Shown here one piece after another: positions 8,309-17,513 of a stretch of DNA of 64,000 bases (positions within the stretch are counted from its first letter, which is position 1; every line of letters begins with the position of its first letter). Below the pieces are notes generated by a model. It was not told the DNA's origin. It searched no databases and worked only from the letters and a program-made list of their open reading frames with translations. The translations under genes and the position numbers were made by a program. This DNA is from Bin90 sp965214635 (GTDB lineage: Bacteria; Chloroflexota; Dehalococcoidia; Lucifugimonadales; JADFKI01). The stretch lies in NCBI GenBank assembly GCA_965214635.1, contig OZ243964.1, forward strand, positions 124,001 to 188,000. Direction: 5' to 3'.

Positions 8309-9115
8309 ATGACTCACCTGCCCGAAAGATACCGCAACCGCGTGGTCAACGACGATACGATGGCGGTGCTGCGCGACCTGCCGGACGATTGCGTGGATAT
8401 GATATACGGCGACCCAGACTATAATGTGGGCGTGCGTTACGATGGACGGGCGTTCACTGCGTCTTGGAACGAGTACATGGAATGGTATATCGACTTGGCG
8501 CGCGAGTGTATGCGCGCGCTCCGCACCGACGGCAATCTGTTCTTGATCAATTATCCCAAGCAGAATGCGCATCTCAGAGTGCGCTATCTCGACGAACACG
8601 CCTACGCTGTTCACGATTATGTGTGGGTATATAACACGAACATCGGGCATTCGCCGCGCCGCTTTACGACAGCGCATCGCTCGATTCTACACGCAACCAA
8701 GTCCAAGCGTAACCGCTTCTACAAAGAGCAGGTGGCGCAGCCGTACAAGAATCCGCAAGATGTTCGCATCAAGGCGCGCATCGCCAACGGCCACAAGGGG
8801 CGGATGCCGTATTCGTGGCTTAACTTTAACCTTGTCAAGAATGTGTCGCGCCAAAAGACGGTTCACCCATGCCAGATTCCGGAAGGGCTGTCCGAGCTGC
8901 TCATCAAGTCCTGCACGCAGCCGGGCGACGGCGTGTTCGTGCTGTTCGGGGGGAGCGGGTCGGAAGTGGCATTGGCGAAGAGGCTGGGTTTGGACTATCT
9001 GACTTGTGAGCTACAGCCGCATTACTGCGAAATGATTGAGAGCCGCCTGCAAAACGATGGCGCTATCAAGCGAGAGTACAGACATCCCGTTCAGCTCAAG
9101 CGCAATGGCAGGTAA
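8309..9115 (+). CDS. DNA methyltransferase with DPDY catalytic motif
   Basis: A 268-residue DNA methylase of the N-4/N-6 family. The catalytic tetrapeptide is Asp35-Pro-Asp-Tyr38 (GDPDYNVGVRYDGR) instead of the usual DPPY or SPPY. HPCQIPEGLSELLI near residue 190 and VLFGGSGSEVALA near 210 form the C-terminal SAM-binding part, where the family usually has DPFXGSG. It is separated by 3 bp from the preceding methylase and is probably co-translated. The two proteins share fold and motif order but little sequence, so they are not a recent duplication. It is either an active methylase with a variant motif or one with altered base preference. Confidence 0.82.
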   Translation: MTHLPERYRNRVVNDDTMAVLRDLPDDCVDMIYGDPDYNVGVRYDGRAFTASWNEYMEWYIDLARECMRALRTDGNLFLINYPKQNAHLRVRYLDEHAYAVHDYVWVYNTNIGHSPRRFTTAHRSILHATKSKRNRFYKEQVAQPYKNPQDVRIKARIANGHKGRMPYSWLNFNLVKNVSRQKTVHPCQIPEGLSELLIKSCTQPGDGVFVLFGGSGSEVALAKRLGLDYLTCELQPHYCEMIESRLQNDGAIKREYRHPVQLKRNGR

Positions 9116-9324
9116 CTCGCGTCAGACGCTATCAAATCTCGCAGCAGGCGGGTGGGCGAATCAACAAGCCTACGGCTAGTCGATAGTGCAGCGTGCGATT
9201 TCGGCGTATTATTGCAGCAGGTATGGCGGCGTGCTAAAATCCTTGCGAACCCGATGGGCTTAACATCTCTTGTGATTCGCAGGCTCGCAAAATCGTAGCA
9301 GGACTTACTGCCAAAGGACTTGAA

Positions 9325-10503
9325 ATGACACTTCCCGAGCGAATGAAATTCGGCATATTTATGGCGCCCTTTCACTGGAAGGGCGAAAACCCCACGCTCT
9401 CACTCGAGCGCGACCTCGAGACCATCGAGTGGCTGGACAAGCTTGGCTACGATGAGGCGTGGATAGGCGAGCATCACAGTGCCGGCTGGGAGATCATCGC
9501 CTCACCGGAGGTGTTCATTGCCGCCGCCGCAGAGCGCACCCGCAACATAAAGCTTGGCACAGGGGTCGTCAGCCTGCCGTATCACCACCCGATGATGGTC
9601 GCCAACCGGATGGTGCTGCTAGACCACCTTACGCGTGGGCGCGCCATGTTGGGTGTGGGCCCGGGCGCTCTTGTAACTGACGCCGCTATGCTGGGCATAG
9701 ACCCCATAGTTCAGCGCCGCCGCATGGACGAGGCAATGACCATCATCATGCGCCTGCTTAGCGAAACCGACCCACTCACCTACGAATCCGAGTGGTTCAG
9801 CCTGAACGAGGCACAGCTCCATCTGCGCCCGTACACCAAGCCACACTTTCCAATCGCAGTTGCAGCGGCACAGTCGCCGTCTGGCATGGTGCTGGCGGGC
9901 AAGCACGGCGCCGGCGTGCTGTCGGTGAGCGTTACGCGCGGGGAGAGCATCGCTACTAACCTCGCCGACTTTTGGGCTATCGCAGAAGAGACCGCCGCCG
10001 AAAACGGCAAGACCATGGACCGCAACGAATGGCGGCTCGTCATGCATGTCCATCTTGCCGAAAGCAAGAAGGAAGCCATGGAGCAGGCGCGCGTCAACGC
10101 CGGCCGCTACCAGTACGATTACTTCGTCAAGACGCTTGGTCATCAGCTCAACTTCGATGTGAACAGCAACGCAGACCGCGACAAGATAATCGATGTGATG
10201 ACCGAAAGGGGCGCATGGTGCGTCGGCACTCCTGACGACCTCATCGCCACTATTAAGCGCCTAGACGAAGAGAGCGGCGGCTTTGGCGGCTTTATGATAC
10301 AGGCGACGGAGTGGGGCACGCGTGAGCAGGTGCTGCATAGTTACGAGCTTATTGCGCGGTATGTGATGCCACACTTCCAAGGCTCAATCGCAAGCCTCCA
10401 TCAGTCGCAGGTGTGGTCTGAGGGCAAGAAAGATGAACTTCTCGATGCACGCGCCCGCGCCATGACCCGTGCCCGCGAAGACTACGCCGCAACGCGCAAC
10501 TAG
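9325..10503 (+). CDS. Luciferase-like (LLM class) flavin-dependent oxidoreductase
   Basis: A 392-residue TIM-barrel flavoenzyme of the bacterial-luciferase family. KFGIFMAPFH opens strand 1; WIGEHH, LGTGVVSLPYHHPMMVA and RGRAMLGVGPG are the standard FMN-site blocks in the first 115 residues. Such enzymes use reduced FMN (or F420 in some clades) to insert oxygen into, or reduce, small organic molecules; substrate cannot be told. AAAGGA precedes the ATG by about 7 nt. It is followed by a good intrinsic terminator (10530-10570), so it appears monocistronic. Two further family members occur in the window. Confidence 0.9.
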   Translation: MTLPERMKFGIFMAPFHWKGENPTLSLERDLETIEWLDKLGYDEAWIGEHHSAGWEIIASPEVFIAAAAERTRNIKLGTGVVSLPYHHPMMVANRMVLLDHLTRGRAMLGVGPGALVTDAAMLGIDPIVQRRRMDEAMTIIMRLLSETDPLTYESEWFSLNEAQLHLRPYTKPHFPIAVAAAQSPSGMVLAGKHGAGVLSVSVTRGESIATNLADFWAIAEETAAENGKTMDRNEWRLVMHVHLAESKKEAMEQARVNAGRYQYDYFVKTLGHQLNFDVNSNADRDKIIDVMTERGAWCVGTPDDLIATIKRLDEESGGFGGFMIQATEWGTREQVLHSYELIARYVMPHFQGSIASLHQSQVWSEGKKDELLDARARAMTRAREDYAATRN

Positions 10504-10529
10504 ACGCTCTTGACTCTCACCCGCAGCAT

Positions 10530-10570
10530 CGCCCGTGTCCTTGCATCTTGAGGCGCGGGCGGTTTTGTTT
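10530..10570 (+). terminator. Intrinsic terminator after the first flavin oxidoreductase
   Basis: Arms 10530-10537 (CGCCCGTG) and 10554-10561 (CGCGGGCG) form an 8-bp GC-rich stem with one G-U pair and a 16-nt loop, followed by a T-rich run (TTTTGTTT). It lies 27 nt after the stop of the oxidoreductase gene and upstream of the ThDP enzyme gene. Confidence 0.7.
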
Positions 10571-10683
10571 GCATTTGCATTCCCGCAATCGTATAGTTTT
10601 GATACAGCATAGATTAATACCGACAACCTGAGACATCCTAAAATCACTGAACCACTAGGGACGCAAGGGACAAAGGACAAAAA

Positions 10684-12291
10684 ATGCCAAAGATGACCGG
10701 TGGACAGGCGTTAGCGAAGCAGCTTTATCGTGAGGGTGTGCGCGTCATATTCGGGCTGCCCGGCGTGCAGCTCTACCACGCACTGGACGCCCTCTACGAT
10801 GAGACGGGGATAAAGTTCATCACCACGCGCCACGAGCAGGCGACCGCATACATGGCTGACGGCTACTCCCGCGCTGGCGGCGGCATCGGCACGGCGCTGG
10901 TCGTGCCGGGCCCCGGCTTGCAGAACGCATCTGCCGGCATTGGCACGGCGTACTCCGCATCTTCGCCCATCATGGTGATCGCCGGGCAGGTGGAGCGCGA
11001 TATGATTGGCGTCGACCGCGGCGTGTTGCACGAAGTCAACGATCAGCTGGACACCATCCGTCCCGTTACGAAGTGGGCGCAGCGCATCCTAGACCCGCGC
11101 GACATTCCCGAAGCCGTCCACGAGGCGTTTTATCAGCTCAAGTCCGGCAGGCCGCGCCCAGTGGAGATAGAAATTCCGCCCGAGACGCTTGCGGATGTGG
11201 ATGAGATAGAACTGCTGGAGCCGGTGAGCGAAGGGCTGCGTCAGGCGGCGGACAGGGAGAGCGTCCGCAATGCGGCGCAAATCGTCGCAGCAGCCGAAAA
11301 CCCGCTGCTTCTAGCTGGCGGTGGCGTAATATCGTCTGAGGCAGGCGATGCGCTGCGGCGGCTCGCAGAGCACCTCCAGACGCCTGTGATACACACGCCC
11401 GAAGGCAAGGGCGCACTGTCAGACCGACACTACCTGTCATTGGGCGCCCCGCGCTCGCGCCCCGACTCGTTCCATGACTATATGGACGCACACGATGTCA
11501 TCCTTGCCGTAGGCACAAGGCTCGGCTTCCCGGGCATGCTCCGCAATCAGAAGGTGGTGCAGATAGACATAGACCCCGCCGAAATCGGGCGCAACTACGC
11601 TAACACTGTGGGCGTGGTCGGCGACGCCCGCCTTACGCTAGAGAGTGTGCTGTCCGAGGTGGCGTCCATCACGCCGCCGCGCCCGAATCGTGCCACCGAA
11701 GTCGATGCGGTGCGCCAAGAGTACCTAGGCGTTCAGGCGGACAAAGAGCCGCTGGAGTCGTTCATCGGCGCAGTCCGTGCCGCAATGCCCGATGACGGCA
11801 TCCTCATCGCCGGTATGACCCAAGTCGGCTACTACAGCCGCTTGCGCTATCCCGTGTACAACCCTCGCACATACCTCACCTCATCCTACTTCGGCAACCT
11901 CGGGTTCGCATTCCCGACGGCGCTGGGCGCAAAGGTCGCCTGCCCCGACAAGGCGGTGGTGGCGGTGTCTGGCGATGGCGGCTTCATGTACAATGTGCAG
12001 GAACTCGCCACCGCTGTGATGTACGGCATCAATGTGGTAACGGTGCTGTTCAACGACAACGCTTTCGGCAATGTGATGCGCGACCAGAACGACCGCTTCA
12101 ACGGGCGTCCCTACGGCTCTGCGCTGCACAACCCCGACTTCATGCAGCTGGCTCAGGCGTTCGGCGCAAATGGCGTCCGCATCGAGAACCAAGACGCCGA
12201 TGCACTTCAAGCCGCAATCTCGGATGCACTAGACGCCAACGCCCCCACGCTGATAGAGGTGCCTGTGGGCGTGATGCCGTACCCGTACTAG
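10684..12291 (+). CDS. Thiamine diphosphate-dependent enzyme (acetolactate synthase-like)
   Basis: 535 residues with the three-domain layout of the pyruvate-oxidase/acetolactate-synthase family. The N-terminal pyrimidine-binding domain holds the catalytic Glu51 (TTRHEQATAYMADG), the central domain spans about 190-330, and the C-terminal diphosphate domain has GDGGFMYN near 429 followed about 26 residues later by DNAFGN, the ThDP/Mg motif. No regulatory small subunit (ilvH/ilvN) is nearby and ilvD is 9 kb away on the other strand, so anabolic acetolactate synthase is not assured; a decarboxylase or carboligase of unknown substrate is equally possible. A ribosome binding site (AAGGA) precedes the ATG. 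An ATCase-like gene follows after 32 bp. Confidence 0.88.
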   Translation: MPKMTGGQALAKQLYREGVRVIFGLPGVQLYHALDALYDETGIKFITTRHEQATAYMADGYSRAGGGIGTALVVPGPGLQNASAGIGTAYSASSPIMVIAGQVERDMIGVDRGVLHEVNDQLDTIRPVTKWAQRILDPRDIPEAVHEAFYQLKSGRPRPVEIEIPPETLADVDEIELLEPVSEGLRQAADRESVRNAAQIVAAAENPLLLAGGGVISSEAGDALRRLAEHLQTPVIHTPEGKGALSDRHYLSLGAPRSRPDSFHDYMDAHDVILAVGTRLGFPGMLRNQKVVQIDIDPAEIGRNYANTVGVVGDARLTLESVLSEVASITPPRPNRATEVDAVRQEYLGVQADKEPLESFIGAVRAAMPDDGILIAGMTQVGYYSRLRYPVYNPRTYLTSSYFGNLGFAFPTALGAKVACPDKAVVAVSGDGGFMYNVQELATAVMYGINVVTVLFNDNAFGNVMRDQNDRFNGRPYGSALHNPDFMQLAQAFGANGVRIENQDADALQAAISDALDANAPTLIEVPVGVMPYPY

Positions 12292-12323
12292 GCAATAGAT
12301 GTACACTTAGACAGCAAGAGTGG

Positions 12324-13241
12324 ATGGGAAGTATGCCGAAGTATCCGCACCTGACTGCGACAAGCCAGCTGGACAGGGCGCTGGTGGAGAAGACACTTTT
12401 CCCGTTGAGCGACGAATTGCGCGGCTGGCAAGGCGTCTGGGACGGCATAACGGGGCGGGCGCTGTATTCGCTGTTTTACGAGGCGAGTTTGCTGACGCGC
12501 ACCTCTTTCGAGCGCGCTATGGGGCTTTTGGGCGGGCAGGTGTATCAGACGGAAGACGCATCCCAGTTCTTTCCCATCGCCAACACGAGTTATGTGGACA
12601 ACATCATCAAGATTCTGGCGAGCATGCGTATCGATGTCGTCGTGCTGAGAAGCAGCGCACCCGGCGTGGTGGAGCGAGCAGAGTTCGCCGATGCGCTGGT
12701 GGTCATCAACGGCGGCAGCGCGGACGACCATCCCACGCAAGCATTGGCAGACCTGTACACTCTGCAACGCGAGCTGGGCGGTATCGACGGGGCGCATGTG
12801 GCAGTGGTGGGCAGGTTGGAACATCGTAATGTGAATGCCCTGCTGCGCGGGCTTGCGATGTTTGACGATGTGCGCGTTACTCTAATCCCGATAAGCGGCG
12901 GTGTGGACTCCGATGTGCTAAATTACGCGCAGCAGGCTGGCGTGCGTGTGGACACAACGCGGGACATAGAGGCAGCGTATGAGGCAGACGGGATATACCT
13001 CAATGCACCCCGCACACTGGCGCACGCCCAGTTGCTGCGGTCTAGGGGAGCACTGCGGCTGAGGATTGACGCAGCGTTCATGTCCAATCTGAAGCGGCGC
13101 TGCGTGATTATGGATCCGATGCAGCGCAGCGGCGACTTCGCCGTAGAGGTGGAGGATGAGCGACTCGGCTTCTATCGCCAATCCGAGAACGCTCTGATAA
13201 TGCGGATGGCTATACTCGCACACCTCCTTGGAAGGGGCTAG
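12324..13241 (+). CDS. Aspartate/ornithine carbamoyltransferase-like protein with altered active site
   Basis: A 305-residue protein collinear with aspartate carbamoyltransferase. The carbamoyl-phosphate motif HPTQALADLYTL is intact at residues 136-147, and DPMQRSGDFAVEV near 268 corresponds to the PLPR loop. The first phosphate-binding motif, FXEXSTRTRXSFE in the family, reads FYEASLLTRTSFE at 51-63, so the Thr and the catalytic Arg of STRT are both Leu. The VGDLXXGRTVHS block reads VGRLEHRNVNALL. It is therefore probably not the housekeeping PyrB. It may be co-transcribed with the ThDP enzyme gene 32 bp upstream. Start at 12324 is slightly uncertain; an ATG at 12333 is in frame. Confidence 0.75.
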   Translation: MGSMPKYPHLTATSQLDRALVEKTLFPLSDELRGWQGVWDGITGRALYSLFYEASLLTRTSFERAMGLLGGQVYQTEDASQFFPIANTSYVDNIIKILASMRIDVVVLRSSAPGVVERAEFADALVVINGGSADDHPTQALADLYTLQRELGGIDGAHVAVVGRLEHRNVNALLRGLAMFDDVRVTLIPISGGVDSDVLNYAQQAGVRVDTTRDIEAAYEADGIYLNAPRTLAHAQLLRSRGALRLRIDAAFMSNLKRRCVIMDPMQRSGDFAVEVEDERLGFYRQSENALIMRMAILAHLLGRG

Positions 13242-13252
13242 GCAGGGGTATA

Positions 13253-13274
13253 GACGGCGCTATTGGCGTCCGTC
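13253..13274. terminator. Hairpin between convergent genes
   Basis: GACGGCGC (13253-13260) pairs with GCG-T-CCGTC (13266-13274) around a 5-nt loop, with a single bulged T. It sits between the convergent ATCase-like and geranylgeranyl-reductase-like genes. No U-tract follows on either strand. Confidence 0.3.
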
Positions 13275-13351
13275 ATGGTTGCCTGCGGTCGGTTTCCTCG
13301 CTCGGTGTTGAGATGCGTCTTGCCCTTTGCACGACAGAGCGCCTTTATCGC

Positions 13352-14554
13352 CTAGTTCCGCAGGCGCAGGAGGCGGGCGGCGAATGGAGCAGCGGCGGGG
13401 CCGAGAGTTCGCAGTGCACGGAGGATGTCCGCACGGCGCAGCGCTCTTGCGATTATCTTGCCGTGCCAGTCGAAGGCTATGTCGTTGCCCAGCAGTTCGG
13501 TGAGCATGCGCTCGGACAAAAACTCTTCCATTAGATGCTCTATCTGCTTGTCGCTCAGCGTCTCATAGAGCATTCGGGCATAATAAGAGATGCGAAGGTC
13601 GCGCGCAAATACGGATTGCCAGCTGCTTTGATATGCTCGCAATTGGCGCGCGGTGAAACTCCCATTAGCGATGGCGGTGTGCGCCTTATCCGCAGCGATG
13701 CGCCCGGATAGGAATGCGTAGTAGATGCCGCCGCCCGTAGTGGGCTTAACTAGTCCCGCGGCGTCCCCAACTACGAGGATGCGGTCGGTGTATGTGCGGG
13801 ACAGCGGTCGGACGGGTATGCCCCAAGTGCGAGGCTTGCCGATTACGCTGCCGATGCGGTTTCCTGCCTGCAGCTTGGCAATGAATGCGTCTATCAGGCT
13901 GTTGGCGGACTTGCGCGGCACCATCCCGACGAGCGCACGCCCCTCGGCAGTTGGCGCAATCCACGCAAATGAGCCGGGTATGTGTGCGCTGCCCAAATAG
14001 ACTTCGGTTTCGGCAATGTCGCGCGTCTCAACCTCCGCTTGGCAGCCCACTAGGTACTCGCCTGCGCCTGCGTCATGCAGCCCTGCTTGGCGCACCAGCG
14101 GTGTGCCGAACCCGGCGGCGATAATGGCGATGCGCGCGCTGTGAACCGTTTCGCCACCGGGCGATGTAGCGGTTACCTTCACGCTGTCTGTAGTGGTGCG
14201 GATGCGGTTGGCGCGCGTGTTGAGATGATACGCCGCGCCGTGCTCTTGCGCCTGCTCTGCCACGCTGTTGACATATGCCACGCGGTTCAGGATGTAGGCG
14301 TGCGGTTTCGATCGGCGGATGCGGTATCGCCTGCCCGCTGGAGACACCACCGTTGCGGAGTTGGCTTGCGTGTGGATGATGTCTTGGCGTGGCGGGAACA
14401 GAGCGGCACATTCGTTGCCAATGATGCCCGTACAGAGCTTGTCCCCAATGACACTGCGACTGTCTAGTACGATGACGCTGTGTCCTGCTCGGGCAAGCTC
14501 CAGCGCCGCCATATTGCCGGCTGGCCCAGCGCCTATGATTAGCACATCGTGCAA
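13352..14554 (-). CDS. Geranylgeranyl-reductase-family FAD-dependent oxidoreductase
   Basis: 400 residues with an N-terminal Rossmann FAD motif (LIIGAGPAGNMAALELARAG), the DSRSVIGDKLCTGII segment typical of the geranylgeranyl reductase family, and the second FAD block ILVVGDAAGLVKPTTGGGIYYAF near residue 270. Family members reduce prenyl double bonds of chlorophylls, archaeal lipids or quinones; here the substrate is unknown, with menaquinone or isoprenoid saturation one possibility. The start codon appears to be TTG at 14554, supported by CAGGAG about 8 nt upstream; no ATG is close. It is convergent with the ATCase-like gene. Confidence 0.85.
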   Translation of the reverse strand: MHDVLIIGAGPAGNMAALELARAGHSVIVLDSRSVIGDKLCTGIIGNECAALFPPRQDIIHTQANSATVVSPAGRRYRIRRSKPHAYILNRVAYVNSVAEQAQEHGAAYHLNTRANRIRTTTDSVKVTATSPGGETVHSARIAIIAAGFGTPLVRQAGLHDAGAGEYLVGCQAEVETRDIAETEVYLGSAHIPGSFAWIAPTAEGRALVGMVPRKSANSLIDAFIAKLQAGNRIGSVIGKPRTWGIPVRPLSRTYTDRILVVGDAAGLVKPTTGGGIYYAFLSGRIAADKAHTAIANGSFTARQLRAYQSSWQSVFARDLRISYYARMLYETLSDKQIEHLMEEFLSERMLTELLGNDIAFDWHGKIIARALRRADILRALRTLGPAAAPFAARLLRLRN

Positions 14555-14727
14555 GTGTACGCTCCTGCTGAGGGCGGTCTATGAGTACATTCGGGCTGTT
14601 CTGATGCCAAACCCCGTCCGTATTCTCGATACTATACTCGCAACTCGCACACTGGGAACTCATACCTAGCGCCCAATTGGGGCGTATAGGCAATGCGGAG
14701 TGTCAGGTATAGCCTTTGGTTCTAGGG

Positions 14728-15081
14728 TTAGGCTTCGGACGATTCGGCGTACATGGCGTCGGTCTTTGCCGCCATGATGAAGTCATTGCGGTGTAGCCCA
14801 CGGATTTTGTGCGTCCACCAGTCCACACCGACTCTGCCCCATTCTAGGGTGATGCGCGGGTGGTGTCCCTCTTCGTCGGCGGCGCTGCCGAGCTGCGTGG
14901 CGAATGCAAGAGCGTCGGCGAAGTTGCCGAACCGAAACGCGCGCTGCAAGCGGGGTATGCCGTCCGTGCTCGTGAGCTGCCAATCAGGAACCTGCGGATG
15001 CAGCTCTGCCACCTCTGCGTCCGTAACTCTCGGCGAATCCCTTCGGCATGCCACGCAAATCTCTCGTGCCAGTTGTGCCAT
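14728..15081 (-). CDS. Pterin-4a-carbinolamine dehydratase
   Basis: A 117-residue protein that dehydrates 4a-hydroxytetrahydrobiopterin during pterin recycling. The diagnostic stretch is EEGHHPRITLEWGRVGVDWWTH: the His pair and Pro-Arg, then W at the end, as in the PCD/DCoH family. An upstream in-frame extension exists, but the ATG at 15081 (MAQLAREICVACRR) has a near-perfect GAGGAGGG site. The N-terminus carries a CXXC-like Cys that is not part of the family core. No aromatic amino acid hydroxylase is in the window, so the pterin partner is unknown. Confidence 0.93.
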   Translation of the reverse strand: MAQLAREICVACRRDSPRVTDAEVAELHPQVPDWQLTSTDGIPRLQRAFRFGNFADALAFATQLGSAADEEGHHPRITLEWGRVGVDWWTHKIRGLHRNDFIMAAKTDAMYAESSEA

Positions 15082-15381
15082 CGTTTCCCTCCTCGTGCGG
15101 TAACACGCCGATAGGCGCGTGGTATCCGCACTGAGATGCCGTTCCATTATGCCGTATTTTACCATAGCAAAAGGCTGCGGGCGCACAGCCTCGAACTAAC
15201 CGGATTAGAAAATTGCGGAAGTTGCAACCACCTCGCGCGGTTGCACATCCCATCGTCTAACGGCTATGATACGCTAGGCGTTCGTAACGGGCAGCCCGCT
15301 AGAGATCGCCCGCAAAATCGCTAACACACAACAGTGCCCACTGCGCATCGATAATCGATCCCCGAAAGGCAATCCTTCTAT
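15082..15381. other. Divergent intergenic region
   Basis: 300 bp between the leftward pterin dehydratase and the rightward second flavin oxidoreductase. Promoters for both must lie here, but I see no convincing hexamer pair, ORF or RNA. Confidence 0.5.
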
Positions 15382-16518
15382 ATGATAAAGAACTTCTCCG
15401 TGCTGTATGTCGGCAACATAGACTTGGACGATGTGGGCATTGACGGCACGCCCTCAGATGAGCGCCGCTATCCGAATGAGCGGCTTATGCAGAGCCTCGA
15501 TACCGCAACGCAGGTCGCCCAACTGATGGACGATCTTGGCTTTTATGCGCTGTGGATGGCAGAGCATCACTTCCAACATGAGGGCTATGAGTGCATCCCG
15601 AATCTCATCCTGATGGGAACGCACCTTGCGTCTCAGACGCAGCGGCTCAAGTTCGGCTGTGCGTTCAACATCGTCCCAATGTGGCATCCCGTGCGCTTGG
15701 CGGAAGACTACGCAATGGCGGACATCCTCACCGATGGGCGCATCATATTCGGCATAGGGCGCGGCTACCACAGCCGCGAGGTGGAGTCGTTCGGAGCGCC
15801 CGTCATCGACAACGACGCCAACCGCGAACTCTTCGAAGAGCAGATGGAGATTATCTTCAAGGCGTTCAACGAGGAGTCTTTTTCGCACCGCGGCAAGCAC
15901 TTTACCATACCGCCGCAGGTGGAATATCGCGGCTATGACCTGAGAGAAGTAACGCTCGTGCCGCGCCCCAAGCACATGCCTGTGGAGATTTGGCAGCCCA
16001 TCGTCAGCGGGCGCACCATAGACTTCATCGCGCGCAACGGCATCAACGGCGTGGTGGGGCTGACCGGCGAAACGCTTGTGCAAGACATATTCGAGCAGTA
16101 CCGCGATGCCAATGCCAAGTATGGGCGCAATCTGGATTTGGGCGAAGGGTTGGCGCTCGAGGTTGGCTTCTACATCGCTGGCAGCCGCGACGAGGCGATG
16201 AACCGTCTGCGCCCGTATCACGATGAGCGCTACAAGTGGTTTGCGCCTTTCGGGTTCGTGCGCTATGCCGACGAGCAGGGGCGACCTTGGGGAACGCCCG
16301 GCGCGCCCGCCCGCACTCCACACATCGAGGATGGAGTTCAGCAGCGCGCATGGATATGCGGCACTGCGGACGAATTCGTGGCGTTCCTGCGCGAGCTTGA
16401 GCAGAAATACCCCGCCCTCGAGCACATCATCCTGCATTGGGCGGAGGGGATGCCCCGCAGCGAGTTCATGCAGCAACTCAGTCTATTTGCCGATGGCGTA
16501 ATGCCCGAATTTCGGTAA
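15382..16518 (+). CDS. Luciferase-like (LLM class) flavin-dependent oxidoreductase
   Basis: 378 residues of the luciferase-like TIM-barrel family, distinct from the one at 9.3 kb. AEHHFQHEGY near residue 58, LKFGCAFNIVPMWHPVRLAEDYAM near 90 and GRIIFGIGRGYHSREVESFG near 120 are the FMN-site elements. The insert before the first helix and the FTIPP region near 175 place it with long-chain alkanal/alkanesulfonate-type monooxygenases; the substrate is not deducible. It is a single gene, 103 bp upstream of the Nudix gene on the same strand. Confidence 0.9.
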   Translation: MIKNFSVLYVGNIDLDDVGIDGTPSDERRYPNERLMQSLDTATQVAQLMDDLGFYALWMAEHHFQHEGYECIPNLILMGTHLASQTQRLKFGCAFNIVPMWHPVRLAEDYAMADILTDGRIIFGIGRGYHSREVESFGAPVIDNDANRELFEEQMEIIFKAFNEESFSHRGKHFTIPPQVEYRGYDLREVTLVPRPKHMPVEIWQPIVSGRTIDFIARNGINGVVGLTGETLVQDIFEQYRDANAKYGRNLDLGEGLALEVGFYIAGSRDEAMNRLRPYHDERYKWFAPFGFVRYADEQGRPWGTPGAPARTPHIEDGVQQRAWICGTADEFVAFLRELEQKYPALEHIILHWAEGMPRSEFMQQLSLFADGVMPEFR

Positions 16519-16620
16519 TTATGTGCTGGCAGGGGCAAAAATCTCCCGCCGTATACCCGTATACGACCCTACCTGACGATACAAGCCCCCCTAATCCGTG
16601 AGAAACAGAGGACAAGACCC

Positions 16621-17415
16621 ATGAGTGCGCTTGAAGCAACGCCCAACCCGTTCGGCGGCGTAGTAGTGAACCCGAACTCGCTTGTCGACGACGCCCGTCG
16701 TTTCCGACTGCGATTGGCGGACGCCATAGATGACTGGACGGAGGAAGGTTACAAGGTAGCGTGGATGGAGGTGCCAATCGTCAAGGCGCAGCTTGTGCCG
16801 GTGGCGGCGGAAGCGGGGTTCAAGTATCACCATGCCGCCGAAGACTATGTGATGATGACCTTGCAGCTTGTGCAGGGTTCGTACATCCCGCCGCACGCTA
16901 CGCACTACATCGGCGCAGGTGGCGTGGTGCTGAGCGAAGATAGGCAGATACTTGTCGTGTCCGAGCGCCACCACATCCGCCCACGCCGCGGCCCCTCGTA
17001 TAAACTCCCCGGCGGCGCGCTGTTCCAAGGGGAGCACCTCGTTGATGGCGTGATGCGCGAGGTGTTGGAAGAGACCGGTGTCCGCACGCGCTTCGATGCG
17101 CTTGTGTGCTTCCGCCACTGGCACGGCTACCGCTACGGCAAGTCCGACATCTACTTCGTCTGCCGCCTGTCGCCGCTCAGCCGCGAAATCACGATGCAGG
17201 AGGAGGAGCTTGAAGCCGCCCTTTGGATGCCTGTGGACGACTACTTGAACGCCGACACCGTGCACACATTCAACAAGACCATTGTGAGTGCTGCCCTCAA
17301 TTCGCCCGGCGTGGTTCCCGGCTTCATAGATGGCTACGGCGACCGCAGCCAGTTCGAGTTCTTCCTGCCGATGGGCATTCCCCCCGAGGGAATCACCTAC
17401 GACGAAACGCCGTAA
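16621..17415 (+). CDS. Nudix hydrolase with NUDT6-like N-terminal domain
   Basis: 264 residues. The Nudix box GX5EX7REUXEEXGU is complete at about 131-154 (GGALFQGE ... REVLEETGV). The first 110 residues (VVVNPNSLVDDAR, then AWMEVPIVKAQLVPVAAEAGF) resemble the pre-Nudix domain of NUDT6-type proteins rather than a generic Nudix enzyme. Nudix enzymes hydrolyse nucleoside diphosphates linked to another moiety; the substrate is unknown. A nucleoside hydrolase gene follows after 98 bp, hinting at a nucleotide-salvage pair, though co-transcription is unproven. Confidence 0.88.
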   Translation: MSALEATPNPFGGVVVNPNSLVDDARRFRLRLADAIDDWTEEGYKVAWMEVPIVKAQLVPVAAEAGFKYHHAAEDYVMMTLQLVQGSYIPPHATHYIGAGGVVLSEDRQILVVSERHHIRPRRGPSYKLPGGALFQGEHLVDGVMREVLEETGVRTRFDALVCFRHWHGYRYGKSDIYFVCRLSPLSREITMQEEELEAALWMPVDDYLNADTVHTFNKTIVSAALNSPGVVPGFIDGYGDRSQFEFFLPMGIPPEGITYDETP

Positions 17416-17513
17416 TCCCTGCTCTCGCCGTTGTTGTGTAACCCAATGTCGCCTAGTATCGAGCATATGGGGGCGGAGCTGAATCCAGTTGAAGACTAAA
17501 GGCGGGAGACGAT

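Noticed and set aside
7078..9324. A complete restriction-modification system around the two methylases
   Set aside because: No endonuclease ORF lies within the flanking gaps or adjacent genes, which are a molybdopterin subunit and a flavin oxidoreductase.
10684..12291. Calling the ThDP enzyme a definite biosynthetic acetolactate synthase (ilvB)
   Set aside because: The regulatory subunit is absent and the fold is shared by several decarboxylases and carboligases, so a gene symbol was withheld.
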